A DNA stretch of 64,000 nucleotides from Actinoplanes philippinensis (GTDB taxonomy: Bacteria; Actinomycetota; Actinomycetes; Mycobacteriales; Micromonosporaceae), in the NCBI RefSeq assembly GCF_900113015.1, contig NZ_FONV01000010.1, positions 1 to 64,000 of the forward strand. The letters run 5' to 3'. This document shows, piece after piece, positions 9,545 to 18,412 of the stretch. Each line of letters starts with the position of its first letter. The first letter of the stretch is position 1. The position numbers were made by a program, and so were the translations under genes. Below the pieces are notes generated by a model, which was not told the DNA's origin, did no database searches, and worked only from the letters and a program-made list of their open reading frames with translations.

Positions 9545-9600
9545 TCCGCGACCCGCCCGGCGGAGGCCTCGTTATACGACGGTGACGTCGACCGTCGTAA
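9545..9600 (+). promoter_or_regulatory. Conserved upstream element, copy B
   Basis: It contains GGAGGCCTCGTTATACGACG followed by GTGACGTCGACC, matching the minus-strand reading of copies A (7905-7968) and C (18128-18191). It ends about 40 bases before the TTG start of the plus-strand glycosyltransferase, in the same relative orientation as copies A and C to their genes. The rest of the 9243-9640 gap shows no other clear feature. Confidence 0.5.
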
Positions 9601-9640
9601 GCGATGCCCGCCGTATCCCGGCCGGGCCGGAGGGACCTTC

Positions 9641-10855
9641 TTGTTGCGCTCGCCCAGAGACCAGACCGCAGGCCGAGGACGGCTCGGCGTCTACGTCGAC
9701 ACGGTGGTCGACATCAGCCGTGGGGACGAGGTCCACACCGTACGGACCAATGCGGCGAGCCTGGCGTTCCTGACCTTCGTCTGCGAGGTCGGGTCACGTT
9801 TCTCCGGCCTGACGATCTTCGCCAGGCAGTCCAGCGGCGCGGGCGCCGACTTCGAGCTGCCCGGCAGCCCGGGCATCGCCGGCCTGCCCTACTACCCGGC
9901 GCTGTCGCCCGGCGCCCTGGCCACCAATGCCCGCGCGACCGTACGGGCGATGTGGCGGCATCTCGACGATGTCGACCACGTCTGGGTCTTCGGGCCGCAT
10001 CCCTACGGGCTTCTGCTCGCCGTCCTCGCGGCGGTCCGGCGGCGGCGGGTGACGCTCGGCGTCCGGCAGGACACCCTCAACTACTTCGCCAGCCGGGTCA
10101 AGCCGGGAGCCCGGCGCGCGGGTGTCCTGCTCGTCGTGAAGCTGCTGGACGCGTCGTGGCGGCTGCTGTCGCGCCGGCTGCCGACGACGGTCGTCGGCGC
10201 CGGCATCGAGAAGGACTACGGCGGGCCGCGGACCGGCCTGTACCCGATGAGCGTCTCGCTCATCCGGCAGCGCGACCTCCGGCCGGCCGGCCCGCGGCGA
10301 GAGCTGACCGGCCCGATCGAGCTGCTGGCCGTCGGCCGGCTGGCGCCGGAGAAGAACCCGATGATGCTGCTCGACGCGCTCGCGAGGTTGCACTCGCGTC
10401 ACCCGGGCCGCTTCCGGCTCACCTGGGTGGGCGATGGCGAGATGCTGTCGGCGGTCCGGGCGAGGGCTGCCGAGCTCGGTGTCGGCGACGTCGTCTCGCT
10501 TCCGGGGTTCGTGCCGATCGGCGAGGAGCTGATGGCGTACTACCGCCGCGCGGACCTGTTCGTCCTCACCTCGGTCACCGAAGGGCTGCCGCAGGCTCTC
10601 GTCGAGGCGCAGGCGAACGCCCTCCCGATCGTGGCGACCGACGTCGGCGGGGTCGGCGTGGTGCTCGACAACGGCCGGGCGGGCGTTCTGGTGCCGTCCG
10701 GGGACGCCGCCGCCCTGGCCGAGTCGATCGACGGCCTGGCCGCGGACGCCGCCCGGAGGTCGGCCCTGGTGGAGCGCGGGCGCGAGCTCGCCGAGACGCG
10801 GACCCTGGAGGCGACCTCCGCTTCGACGGCCGCCTTCCTCGCGGCCGGCGTCTGA
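9641..10855 (+). CDS. Glycosyltransferase family 4 protein
   Basis: About 404 residues. The C-terminal GT-B domain is clear: LLAVGRLAPEKNPMMLLDAL, LTWVGDGEM, and the EX7E motif in TEGLPQALVEAQ followed by ALPIVATDVGGVG. It should transfer a sugar from a nucleotide donor during repeat-unit assembly. I start it at a TTG (9641) because GGAGGG stands 6 bases upstream and the repeated regulatory element lies before it. The frame is open back to 9497, but that would place the element inside the gene. It is followed by a GT39-like gene on the same strand. Confidence 0.85.
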   Translation: MLRSPRDQTAGRGRLGVYVDTVVDISRGDEVHTVRTNAASLAFLTFVCEVGSRFSGLTIFARQSSGAGADFELPGSPGIAGLPYYPALSPGALATNARATVRAMWRHLDDVDHVWVFGPHPYGLLLAVLAAVRRRRVTLGVRQDTLNYFASRVKPGARRAGVLLVVKLLDASWRLLSRRLPTTVVGAGIEKDYGGPRTGLYPMSVSLIRQRDLRPAGPRRELTGPIELLAVGRLAPEKNPMMLLDALARLHSRHPGRFRLTWVGDGEMLSAVRARAAELGVGDVVSLPGFVPIGEELMAYYRRADLFVLTSVTEGLPQALVEAQANALPIVATDVGGVGVVLDNGRAGVLVPSGDAAALAESIDGLAADAARRSALVERGRELAETRTLEATSASTAAFLAAGV

Positions 10856-10906
10856 CCGCTTTCCGTTTCGGCCGCCCCGATCGAGGCGTGCTGTTCCCTG
10901 GGCCGA

Positions 10907-10933
10907 CGTCGGCCGGGCCGCGCCCGGCCGACG
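10907..10933. terminator. Perfect GC hairpin between glycosyltransferase genes
   Basis: A 12-bp perfect stem (CGTCGGCCGGGC with GCCCGGCCGACG) closes a 3-base loop 52 bases after the glycosyltransferase stop. There is no T run. It may terminate or stabilise the upstream transcript. Confidence 0.45.
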
Positions 10934-11002
10934 CGTGTCCGAGTACCCGAGCCACCCCGCAAGGCACCAAGCCTTCGATGCCGAGATGAGGTCCGTCGCA
11001 TC

Positions 11003-12643
11003 GTGCATGCACGCATGGAGGCCGCGCCTGCCGTCCAGTCGAGCCGGCTGGTGACTCCGAGCGGATCCCGGCTCAGCAAACGCGAAATCCTCACCTGGCT
11101 GCTGGCCGCCGCGTCCTATTACGCGGCGATGTTGCTCGTCGTGGGGTCCCCCCTGCTCGACAACGACAGCTACCAGTACCTGAGCGTCACCTCGAACATC
11201 CTGAGCGGGGCCGGGATGACGACGGACATCCCGTTCTTCGAGAGCGAGCTGCGGCACGGGGTGATTCCCGCTCCGGTGACGACGTTCCCGCCCGGCTACC
11301 CGATCGCCATCGCCGCCCTGCAATTCTTCGGCCTGCGGCCGCAACTGGCCGCGGTGACCGTGTCGATCACGTCCGGCGCGCTGGCCGTGGCGATGGTCGG
11401 CCTCATCTGCCGGCGTCTGCGGATGGACCCGATCGTCTCGCGCTACGTGCTCTTCATCTTCGGCGCCAACGCGAGCACCCTCACGTACTCGATCAGCATC
11501 CTGTCGGAGTCGCTGTTCACCCTGGTGGTGACCGCCGCGCTGCTCGCTTTCCTGGCCTCGCGGGCGGTCGGCGCCAGCCGTACGGCGTACGCCATCGCGA
11601 TCCTGAGCGGACTCGCGGTAGGGGTCGCCACCTGGGTGCGGTACGCCGGCCTGTTCGTGTTCGCCGGACTCGTCCTGGCCCTGGTGATGGATCTGGCCAT
11701 CGCCCGCACACGCCGGGCGTTCTACTGCCTGATCTCCGTGGGGCTCTCCGCCACCGTGCTGATCGCGCCCCTGATCGTCCGGAACATCCTGCTCACCGGC
11801 ACGTGGCGGGGCGGCAACACGGTGGCCAGCGAGGACGGCGCCGCGTGGACGCTGATGAAGGGGGCGACCGGCCTGGCCTGGCTGGCCGTGGGCAACGGAA
11901 CGACGGCTGTCGCGGTGGCCGCCCAGATCACTGTGGGGATCGTCGCGGCCGCCGCCCTGACGAGGCTGCGCAGGTGGTTCCACACGCCCGCCCTGAATCT
12001 GGTCGCGACGGTCCTGGCCGTGTACATCGTGGCGATCGTTCTCGCGTCGCTGAACTCGCCGATCGACATCGGCGCCCGCCTGTTGTTCCCGGCGCTGCCG
12101 CTGATCTCGCTGACCGGCGGGCTCGTGGTCTGGCGGCTGCACCGCGGGGGCGCCCGCCGTCACCGGCCCGTCGTCCCGAGGGCGCTGACGATGATCGGCG
12201 CGTGCGCCTACTTCATCTCCGGTTGCACCTGTCTCGACCTGCCCTACTCACCGCCGCACCACGGGGTGTACCAGAAATTGGCCGCGCCGCTGGAGGACGG
12301 GTCCCGGGCGATCGACTGGCTGGCCGCCCGCAACACGCCCGAGGCGCCGGTGATGGCGACGGAGAGCCAGGCGACGTCGTACGCCCTGCAGCGGCCGGTC
12401 GTGGGCATGGCCGAGGCCCGATACAGCAGCACCCGGTGGGACGAGGCGACAGTGGTGAGCGTGATCCGGCAGTATCACGCCCGCTATCTGATCCTGTACA
12501 CGAATCCGGACGAGGTCAGCGGGAGGAGCGTCCAGTCGGAGTCGCCCTTCCTCGCCTCCCTGCTGGCGGGCCGGTCGGTGGCCGGGTTCTCGGTCGCCGC
12601 GCGAAGCCGGGAAGTGATCATTTTCGAGCATCGCGGCCGCTGA
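11003..12643 (+). CDS. Polytopic membrane protein, GT39/ArnT-like glycosyltransferase
   Basis: 546 residues with about ten hydrophobic segments. The first extracytoplasmic loop contains SPLLDNDSYQYLS, matching the acidic DxD-like loop 1 of GT-C fold polyprenyl-phosphate sugar transferases (PMT/ArnT superfamily). TTFPPGYPIAIA follows, and a soluble extracytoplasmic domain forms the C-terminal 150 residues. It probably transfers a sugar from a polyprenyl-phosphate donor to glycan or protein outside the membrane. The start is a GTG (an in-frame ATG lies 4 codons later) with a weak ribosome-binding site. Convergent with the flippase gene, only 18 bases apart. Confidence 0.72.
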   Translation: MHARMEAAPAVQSSRLVTPSGSRLSKREILTWLLAAASYYAAMLLVVGSPLLDNDSYQYLSVTSNILSGAGMTTDIPFFESELRHGVIPAPVTTFPPGYPIAIAALQFFGLRPQLAAVTVSITSGALAVAMVGLICRRLRMDPIVSRYVLFIFGANASTLTYSISILSESLFTLVVTAALLAFLASRAVGASRTAYAIAILSGLAVGVATWVRYAGLFVFAGLVLALVMDLAIARTRRAFYCLISVGLSATVLIAPLIVRNILLTGTWRGGNTVASEDGAAWTLMKGATGLAWLAVGNGTTAVAVAAQITVGIVAAAALTRLRRWFHTPALNLVATVLAVYIVAIVLASLNSPIDIGARLLFPALPLISLTGGLVVWRLHRGGARRHRPVVPRALTMIGACAYFISGCTCLDLPYSPPHHGVYQKLAAPLEDGSRAIDWLAARNTPEAPVMATESQATSYALQRPVVGMAEARYSSTRWDEATVVSVIRQYHARYLILYTNPDEVSGRSVQSESPFLASLLAGRSVAGFSVAARSREVIIFEHRGR

Positions 12644-12661
12644 CGGTCGCGAGCCGGCGGA

Positions 12662-13984
12662 TCAGCCCTTCCGCCGGCGCACGATCCGCATCATGTCGGC
12701 GATGTCGGTCGGCTGCGGCAGCAGCGAGCGGTACCGCAGGCCGAGGGTGCGGTGGGCGAGGCCCAGCGCGACGCCTCCGCAGACCAGATAGCCGACCGCG
12801 GAGGCGAACGCCGCGCCGGTCGCGCCGAACCGCGGGATCATCACCACGAACAGGATCATCGCGACCGCGAATCCGACGCTGTGGGCCGTCGACTCGAGGA
12901 TCGGCCGCTGCTGGGCGACCAGCGCGGTGCCGAAGATGTTCAGCGCCATCATGCCGAAGGCGCCGACGGCCAGGATCCGCAGGTCGAGCACGGAGTCGGT
13001 GAACTCCGGGCCGAAGATGGTGACGCAGAGGAACGGCGCGGCCAGCACCGTTCCACCGACGATGATCAGCACGAGCACGGCGCAGATGCGGAAGATGCGG
13101 GCCGCCTGCCGGCCGGCGTCCGCGGTGGAGGCGCGCAGCAGGTCCGGCCGGAAGGTCACGCTGACCGCCCGGGACAGGTGCACGATCCCGTCGAACCAGG
13201 CCGCGGCGACGCTGTAGGTGCCCAGCTCACGAGCGTTGCCGAGAGCGCCGACCAGCCAGTGGTCGAGGCGGTAGGTGCCGGTCATCATGACGCCGCCGAG
13301 GTGACTGCGCAGCCCGAACCCGAGCACCTGCCGGATGAGCGGCGCCGACGGGAGGGCGAAACCGGACGAACGGCCGACGTGGACCACGAGCAGCCCGGCC
13401 GAGACGGCGACACCGATCGCCCAGCTCAGGATGGCCACCCGGATCGTCAGGCCGCCTGCCGCCGCGAAACCCAGGTTGAGGACGAAGGTGACCACCGGCG
13501 CGCTGATGAAGCCGAGGCTGGCCATGCCCAGGTCGTACGTGGCACGGGCCAGGTACAGGAAGTAGGTCTGCAGGATCCAGATCGGGATGGCGCTGACCGC
13601 GATCAGGATGTCGACGTCGGCGAACTGGATCCCCGGGGCCGGCATGACCCAGAAGATGATCCAGGCCACCGCCGCGCCCAGCCCGCCCAGCGCGCCGGCG
13701 AGCACCACCCCGGCGCCGGCGAGAGCGGGCCGTCTCTCCGGGTACGCCCCACTGATGTTGATCATGGCTTCGGAGGCGCTCAGGCTGGCCAGGAAGGCGA
13801 TCAGGCCGGAGACGGTGGTGAGAAACGCGATCTCGCCGCGGCCCGTGGCGCCCAGTAGGCGCGCGGTCAGCACCACGTTGGCGAGGCTGACCGCGGATCC
13901 GGCGAGGTACGACCCGTAGGTCTGCATCGCCGCGCGCAGCATGGACGGCCGTCGGTCCTCGGGAAGGGTCTGGGCTTCTGTCAT
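12662..13984 (-). CDS. Polysaccharide flippase (Wzx/MATE-like)
   Basis: 440 residues with 12-14 hydrophobic helices and the oligosaccharidyl-lipid flippase pattern: LAGSAVSLANVVLTARLLGA near the N-terminus and GFGLRSHLGGVMMTGTYRLD in the middle. It should move the lipid-linked repeat unit across the membrane. The ATG at 13984 overlaps the TGA of the ligase gene by the ATGA arrangement, so the two are translationally coupled. It is the last gene of a run that begins with the phosphoglycosyltransferase. Confidence 0.86.
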   Translation of the reverse strand: MTEAQTLPEDRRPSMLRAAMQTYGSYLAGSAVSLANVVLTARLLGATGRGEIAFLTTVSGLIAFLASLSASEAMINISGAYPERRPALAGAGVVLAGALGGLGAAVAWIIFWVMPAPGIQFADVDILIAVSAIPIWILQTYFLYLARATYDLGMASLGFISAPVVTFVLNLGFAAAGGLTIRVAILSWAIGVAVSAGLLVVHVGRSSGFALPSAPLIRQVLGFGLRSHLGGVMMTGTYRLDHWLVGALGNARELGTYSVAAAWFDGIVHLSRAVSVTFRPDLLRASTADAGRQAARIFRICAVLVLIIVGGTVLAAPFLCVTIFGPEFTDSVLDLRILAVGAFGMMALNIFGTALVAQQRPILESTAHSVGFAVAMILFVVMIPRFGATGAAFASAVGYLVCGGVALGLAHRTLGLRYRSLLPQPTDIADMMRIVRRRKG

Positions 13985-15417
13985 GGCTGGGGGCACTTTC
14001 CTGCGATCGGTGTCGTTTCCGCCCGGTGTTCGTGGCGCCACGGTGTCTCGGCCCGCGCCAGCGACAGCAGGATCGGTCCCATCGCCAGCAGCAGCCACAG
14101 CCTGAAGTCCCGCGCGATGGTGAGGAACAGGGCCGATCCGAGCATCGAGATGACGGCCACCGCCACGCTGCGGCTCAACGCCGCCAGGTCGCGCCGGCCG
14201 GCCGAGGCGAGAAGACGAGCGGCGCGCAGCGAGCACCAGATGCAGAAGACGACGATCGTCAGGAACAGCGCCAGGCCGATCACGCCGCTGTCCACCCAGA
14301 GCTGCAGATAGGTGTTGTGAGCCACCAGCGGTTTCTCCGCGACGGCGGAGGCGTTCTGCACCTGGCCGATCTGCAGGGCGACGGCCGGTTTGTGGACCTG
14401 GAAGTTCTCCAGTCCCAAGCCCAGGATCGGATTCTCCAGCGCCAGGTGGAGCGCGGCCCGCCAGAGATCCTCGCGGCCGGAGCCACCGTCGCTGGAGACC
14501 ACCATCCGTTGCCAGGCCGGCGGGAAGGACCAGAACCACAGGGCGGCCGGCGCGACCACACAGAGAGCGGCCGCGAGCACCCGGCCGATGACGTGCCTGA
14601 AGATCACCAACGCGGCGAGGAGCGCGACGCCGGACGAGATCACCACCATGCGTGACGCCGTTCCGGCCGCGGCCGCCGCCAGCACCAGGATCGCCAGCGC
14701 GATCATCGACCGGACCCGGGCGCTGCGGACCGTACACGCCAGGCCGAAGGCCAGGATCGCCGCGGCGACGAGCCCGGCACACAGCATGTTGGGGTCTCCG
14801 GCGGCCCCCGAGACGCGGTTGTCCACGCTGTTCAGCGGGTCGGCGGTGGCGGAGGCGGTGGAGCGCAGAGCGATCATGCCGGTGGTCGCGGCGAGCGTCG
14901 CGGCCGCGACGAAGGTGGTCACCAGGAGCAGGAGCCGCCTGATGGAGGTGATGCGGATCAGCACCAGGCCGAAGACCGTCAGCGGGATCGGCCACCACCG
15001 GTACTCCCGCAGGGTGGCCGCCGGCTCGGCCGCCCACAGCATCGTCGCCCCGAACCACAGGTACATGGCGATGACGAGGGCGATCAGCCAGCGGAACTCA
15101 CGAAGACGCTCGTCCATGATCGATCGGCGCCGGATCGCCTCGGCGGCCCACGCGCCGACACACAGCACGAAACCCGCTCTCAGCAGGGCGCCGCCGGCCG
15201 CGCTGGCGGCGACGAAAACGGCCGGCAGCCACAGGAGCAGTCCCACGGCCGGTCTCAGGAAACAGCAGGCCGCCAGGGCCACCGCGCCCAGTCCACCGAC
15301 CGCGAACCGCTCATCGAACCCGACCAGCACCCCGAGAGCCGCCGCCGAGCAGGCCACGAGGGGGACCAGCGGCAGGCTGTGGAGTGGCGCGGGCAGTGTT
15401 CGGACAGCCGTTGTCAC
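13981..15417 (-). CDS. O-antigen ligase/polymerase-like membrane protein
   Basis: 478 residues with about ten to twelve hydrophobic helices. The Wzy_C-type signature is present: a large loop containing ENPILGLGLENFQVHKP and the conserved histidine in LVAHNTYLQLWVDSG. In a Gram-positive cell the protein is more likely the repeat-unit polymerase or a glycan ligase than an LPS ligase. The GTG start at 15417 overlaps the TGA of the preceding chain-length gene by four bases. It sits centrally in a four-gene coupled run. Confidence 0.82.
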   Translation of the reverse strand: MTTAVRTLPAPLHSLPLVPLVACSAAALGVLVGFDERFAVGGLGAVALAACCFLRPAVGLLLWLPAVFVAASAAGGALLRAGFVLCVGAWAAEAIRRRSIMDERLREFRWLIALVIAMYLWFGATMLWAAEPAATLREYRWWPIPLTVFGLVLIRITSIRRLLLLVTTFVAAATLAATTGMIALRSTASATADPLNSVDNRVSGAAGDPNMLCAGLVAAAILAFGLACTVRSARVRSMIALAILVLAAAAAGTASRMVVISSGVALLAALVIFRHVIGRVLAAALCVVAPAALWFWSFPPAWQRMVVSSDGGSGREDLWRAALHLALENPILGLGLENFQVHKPAVALQIGQVQNASAVAEKPLVAHNTYLQLWVDSGVIGLALFLTIVVFCIWCSLRAARLLASAGRRDLAALSRSVAVAVISMLGSALFLTIARDFRLWLLLAMGPILLSLARAETPWRHEHRAETTPIAGKCPQP

Positions 15418-16217
15418 GTGTCCCAACCATCGGCCGTCGGCGCGTACGCCGGCGCCCGCATGTCGTCGTCGGGCCGGGTGCCCTGGGACCGGGCCCATGC
15501 TCCGGCGAGGGCGAGGAAGAAGCCGAGGACCGCGGACAAAGCGATCTTGTACGGCGCCGGCAGCCCGACCGGGGAGCTGGGCAGGCTTGCCGGCTGATCC
15601 GCCGAGAGCGAGGGATCCCCGGTCCGAGTGATCATCTCGAGTCGCGCCCCGGCGGCGGCGTTCGGCTTGCCCGTCGCGCCCGCGGGCAGCTTGGCGCGTA
15701 GGGCGAGCAGGTCGGCCGCCCGCTTCTTGATCTCCGCGTTCCTCGTCTCGAGGGCGGCCTCCACGAACGTCGTCGCCAGCCGGGCGGCGCTGGACGGCGA
15801 ATCGGCCTGGGCCTTCACCTCGACGACGTAGCTCTGCCCCAGCGGTTCGAGCACGATGCTCCCGTCGACGGACTCCGGGCTCCACGGCGCACCCAGCTTG
15901 GCGGCGGTGGCGGCCACGGCGGCCGGTGTGTCGAGCAGCGCGACGGCCGTCTGCACCGATCGGGCCGGCTCGACGGACCCGCTGATGACGCCCAGTTCCG
16001 ACAGGTCGGCGTCCGCCGGGACCGGCGCGACCAGGATGTGCGCGGAGGCCTCCCACTTCGGCGGCACGACCAGGACGTAGGCGGCCGTCGCAGCGACACA
16101 TACCGCGACCACTACGGCGATGAACCTCCAGTAGCGGACGATGCCGGCCAGCGCCGGTGCCGGCGCCGACGACACCGGCCTCGGGCTCGGTATGGCCTTG
16201 AGCTGGGAATTAATCAC
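15414..16217 (-). CDS. Polysaccharide co-polymerase / chain-length determinant (Wzz/YveK-like)
   Basis: 267 residues. Two membrane segments, near residues 30-50 (WRFIAVVVAVCVAATAAYVL) and 220-240 (YKIALSAVLGFFLALAGAW), flank an extracytoplasmic domain with VPPKWEASAHILV, the usual layout of chain-length regulators. No Walker A kinase domain is fused, so any regulatory tyrosine kinase would be elsewhere. It should set glycan length together with the polymerase. Starts 10 bases after the phosphoglycosyltransferase stop and overlaps the next gene by four bases. Confidence 0.83.
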   Translation of the reverse strand: MINSQLKAIPSPRPVSSAPAPALAGIVRYWRFIAVVVAVCVAATAAYVLVVPPKWEASAHILVAPVPADADLSELGVISGSVEPARSVQTAVALLDTPAAVAATAAKLGAPWSPESVDGSIVLEPLGQSYVVEVKAQADSPSSAARLATTFVEAALETRNAEIKKRAADLLALRAKLPAGATGKPNAAAGARLEMITRTGDPSLSADQPASLPSSPVGLPAPYKIALSAVLGFFLALAGAWARSQGTRPDDDMRAPAYAPTADGWDT

Positions 16218-16227
16218 AGGGGCACGC

Positions 16228-17670
16228 CTAAATCGAAGAGGTCCGGGGGAAGGGGGTCGTCTGGTTGGAGAGGACGCGGACGTTCGCCGGGAAGGCCAGC
16301 GCCCGATGTGCGCCGGTGTTCTGCCACTGACGGTCGAACACCAGGGTCCGGACCGTCTCCAGCAGGATCACGCAGTCGACGGAGAACGAGCGGTGCTTGA
16401 TGTAGTAGAGGTCGTAGCAGACCTTCAGCGCGGATCCGACCTCGGAGCCCGCGTAACCGCCCCGCACCTGGGCCCAGCCGGTCAGGCCCGGCCGTACCAG
16501 GTGACGGACGTCGTAGTAGGGAATCGCCGACCGCAGGCCCTCCGCCAGCGCCGGTTGTTCGGGGCGAGGACCGACGACGCTCATGTCGCCGCGAAGGACA
16601 TTGACGATCTGCGGCAGTTCGTCGAGGTGGGTACGGCGCATCAGCCGCCCGATCCAGGTGACCCGCGGATCCGTACGCGACGACCACTGCTCGCCCTCGC
16701 CGCCGGAGCGCATGGACCGCAGTTTCAGGATCTCGAAGGGCCGGCCGCGCTCGCCGATCCTCATCTGCCGGTAGAGAACCGGGCCGCCGTCCAGTTTCAC
16801 GAGAGCGGCGAGGACGAGGACCACCGGCAGGGCGAGCAGGCCCGCCACCAGGCTGACGACCACGTCGAGGATCCGTTTGCTACGGGGTATGCCGGTCTGA
16901 TAGCTGGGGTGCAGCACCGATTCGAGCCAGCGCGGCTCGATCGCGGCCAGCGCCGTCAGCCCGAAGGTCTCCTCGCAGAACGAGACCAGTTCGAGCACGC
17001 GCACCTTCATGTCGAGGCAGTTGGCGGCCAGCAACTCGAAGGCGGCGCGACGGGCCTCCTCGGAGGAGACCAGAAGTAGGTCGATGCCGTTGTGCTCGAT
17101 GATGGCGGGCAGTTCGCTCTTCGGCCCCAGGGGATGGTCGTGACTCTCGATCGGGTCGGCCGATCGATCCCCGACATATCCGACGATCTGGCCGGCGGAC
17201 GGATGCACGGCCAGCGCCTGGGTCAGCGCCGTGACCAGCTCGGCGTTGCCCAGCAGCGCGATCCGGACCGCCTTGCGCCGCGGCCGCCGGCGGAAGGAGA
17301 GCAGGACGATGCCCAGACTGCCGGCCAGACAGATCAGCGCGAGCCTCCCCGACGGGAGGTGTGCCCGCTGGGCGACGAGACTCGAAGCCAGCGTCATCAC
17401 CAGGACGATCAACGGTCCGACCGCCGGCACCAGGCGCTTCGCCAGCGGAAGGAAATGGGCGAACGGACGACCACAGCGAACGATCAGGATGGACGCGCAC
17501 ATGGCCGCCACGACGGCCGGAGCCTCGTACCAGGTCAGTGACTCGGTAGCGGCGGCAAGCCCGATCGTGGCGATCGAGACGAGGGATGAAAATTCAATGC
17601 CGCCCATGTCCAGTGCGCGACGGAATCGTTCTCGCAAGGCGACGTACTCCTGGTTCGGTACTTGGGGCAC
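16228..17670 (-). CDS. Polyprenyl-phosphate sugar-phosphate transferase (WbaP/WcaJ type)
   Basis: 480 residues. N-terminal hydrophobic helices come first, then a CoA-binding-like domain (RIALLGNAELVTAL) and the C-terminal bacterial sugar-transferase domain from about residue 270. Catalytic-domain motifs seen are KRILDVVVSL, GPVLYRQMRIGERGRPFEI, LKLRSM, RRTHLDELPQIVNVLRGDMS, VGPRPE and RPGLTGWAQV. It should transfer a sugar-1-phosphate to undecaprenyl phosphate, the first step of repeat-unit assembly at the membrane. It heads a four-gene run with the co-polymerase, ligase/polymerase and flippase. Copy C of the shared element lies about 460-520 bases upstream. Confidence 0.9.
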   Translation of the reverse strand: MPQVPNQEYVALRERFRRALDMGGIEFSSLVSIATIGLAAATESLTWYEAPAVVAAMCASILIVRCGRPFAHFLPLAKRLVPAVGPLIVLVMTLASSLVAQRAHLPSGRLALICLAGSLGIVLLSFRRRPRRKAVRIALLGNAELVTALTQALAVHPSAGQIVGYVGDRSADPIESHDHPLGPKSELPAIIEHNGIDLLLVSSEEARRAAFELLAANCLDMKVRVLELVSFCEETFGLTALAAIEPRWLESVLHPSYQTGIPRSKRILDVVVSLVAGLLALPVVLVLAALVKLDGGPVLYRQMRIGERGRPFEILKLRSMRSGGEGEQWSSRTDPRVTWIGRLMRRTHLDELPQIVNVLRGDMSVVGPRPEQPALAEGLRSAIPYYDVRHLVRPGLTGWAQVRGGYAGSEVGSALKVCYDLYYIKHRSFSVDCVILLETVRTLVFDRQWQNTGAHRALAFPANVRVLSNQTTPFPRTSSI

Positions 17671-18412
17671 GGCTCGATCAACGACTCACGAGCCGGACGT
17701 CGATGCTTTCGATTAATAGTGCATGTCGGCGCCACTCCGTTACTGTCGCGCCGTCACATTTCACTCGGCAGGGATCAGCCGATCCGGTCGATGGCGCACC
17801 GGCCATACAGCCTTCGGACCTGGGAGGAGTACGCGGCATCCGGCCGGCGCCCAGATCGGGAGGCATTTTCACGACCACGCTGCGGGCATCCGGGAAGTCA
17901 CGCCCCAATGGGGCCGGGGAACGCCGGCTCCCGGGGTCCGGAATCCGAGCCGGAATCGCGCGATTCGGGCATTACCATCCGCAACCGGCCGCTATCCGCT
18001 TGCAAATATCGAACTCCGCCGGTCGACAGAATCCCCATTCTATTTCCGATCAATTTGTCGCGGATCGAGTCCGGACACGGCGGCAGCCTTCCGGCCCTGC
18101 CACCCGGGGTGGGACGGCTCGGCATTGCTCACGAACGATCGATGTCACCGTTGACCAACGAGGCCTCGGCGGCGCGGTGACGGACGATTCCGCGGCGAAC
18201 CCGCCGAGCCCGGCGAAGCGGCCGGTGACCTGCGGCTCATCACACCTCGCCGGTCGCCCGTGATGACGAACCTCGGACCCGTTCAGGTGACCTTCGCCCG
18301 TCGACGCCTTTCCGGAAGAGATAATCCGGGCCTTCGGAGGTCCCTTTTCACCGACCAGAAGAAACCTGTCTCCGGGCGCGCCGCGCCCCCGTAGCCGGTA
18401 GGAATTCTCGCC
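17671..18412. other. Long non-coding gap between phosphoglycosyltransferase and lipoprotein genes
   Basis: About 740 bases with no convincing gene on either strand. It must hold the divergent promoters of the minus-strand glycan operon and the plus-strand lipoprotein gene, and it contains copy C of the shared element. I could not place a convincing -10/-35 pair. Confidence 0.5.
18128..18191 (-). promoter_or_regulatory. Conserved upstream element, copy C
   Basis: Direct repeat of 7905-7968 (shared: CTCACGAA, GATCGA, CAACGAGGCC, GACGGACGATTC or close to it) and inverse match to 9545-9600. On the minus strand it precedes the phosphoglycosyltransferase operon by about 460 bases. It could equally act on the lipoprotein gene at 18413. 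Confidence 0.45.

Noticed and set aside
9794..12163. Minus-strand 789-codon frame over the glycosyltransferases
   Set aside because: Antisense shadow, rich in Arg/Gly/Asp, with no conserved motif.
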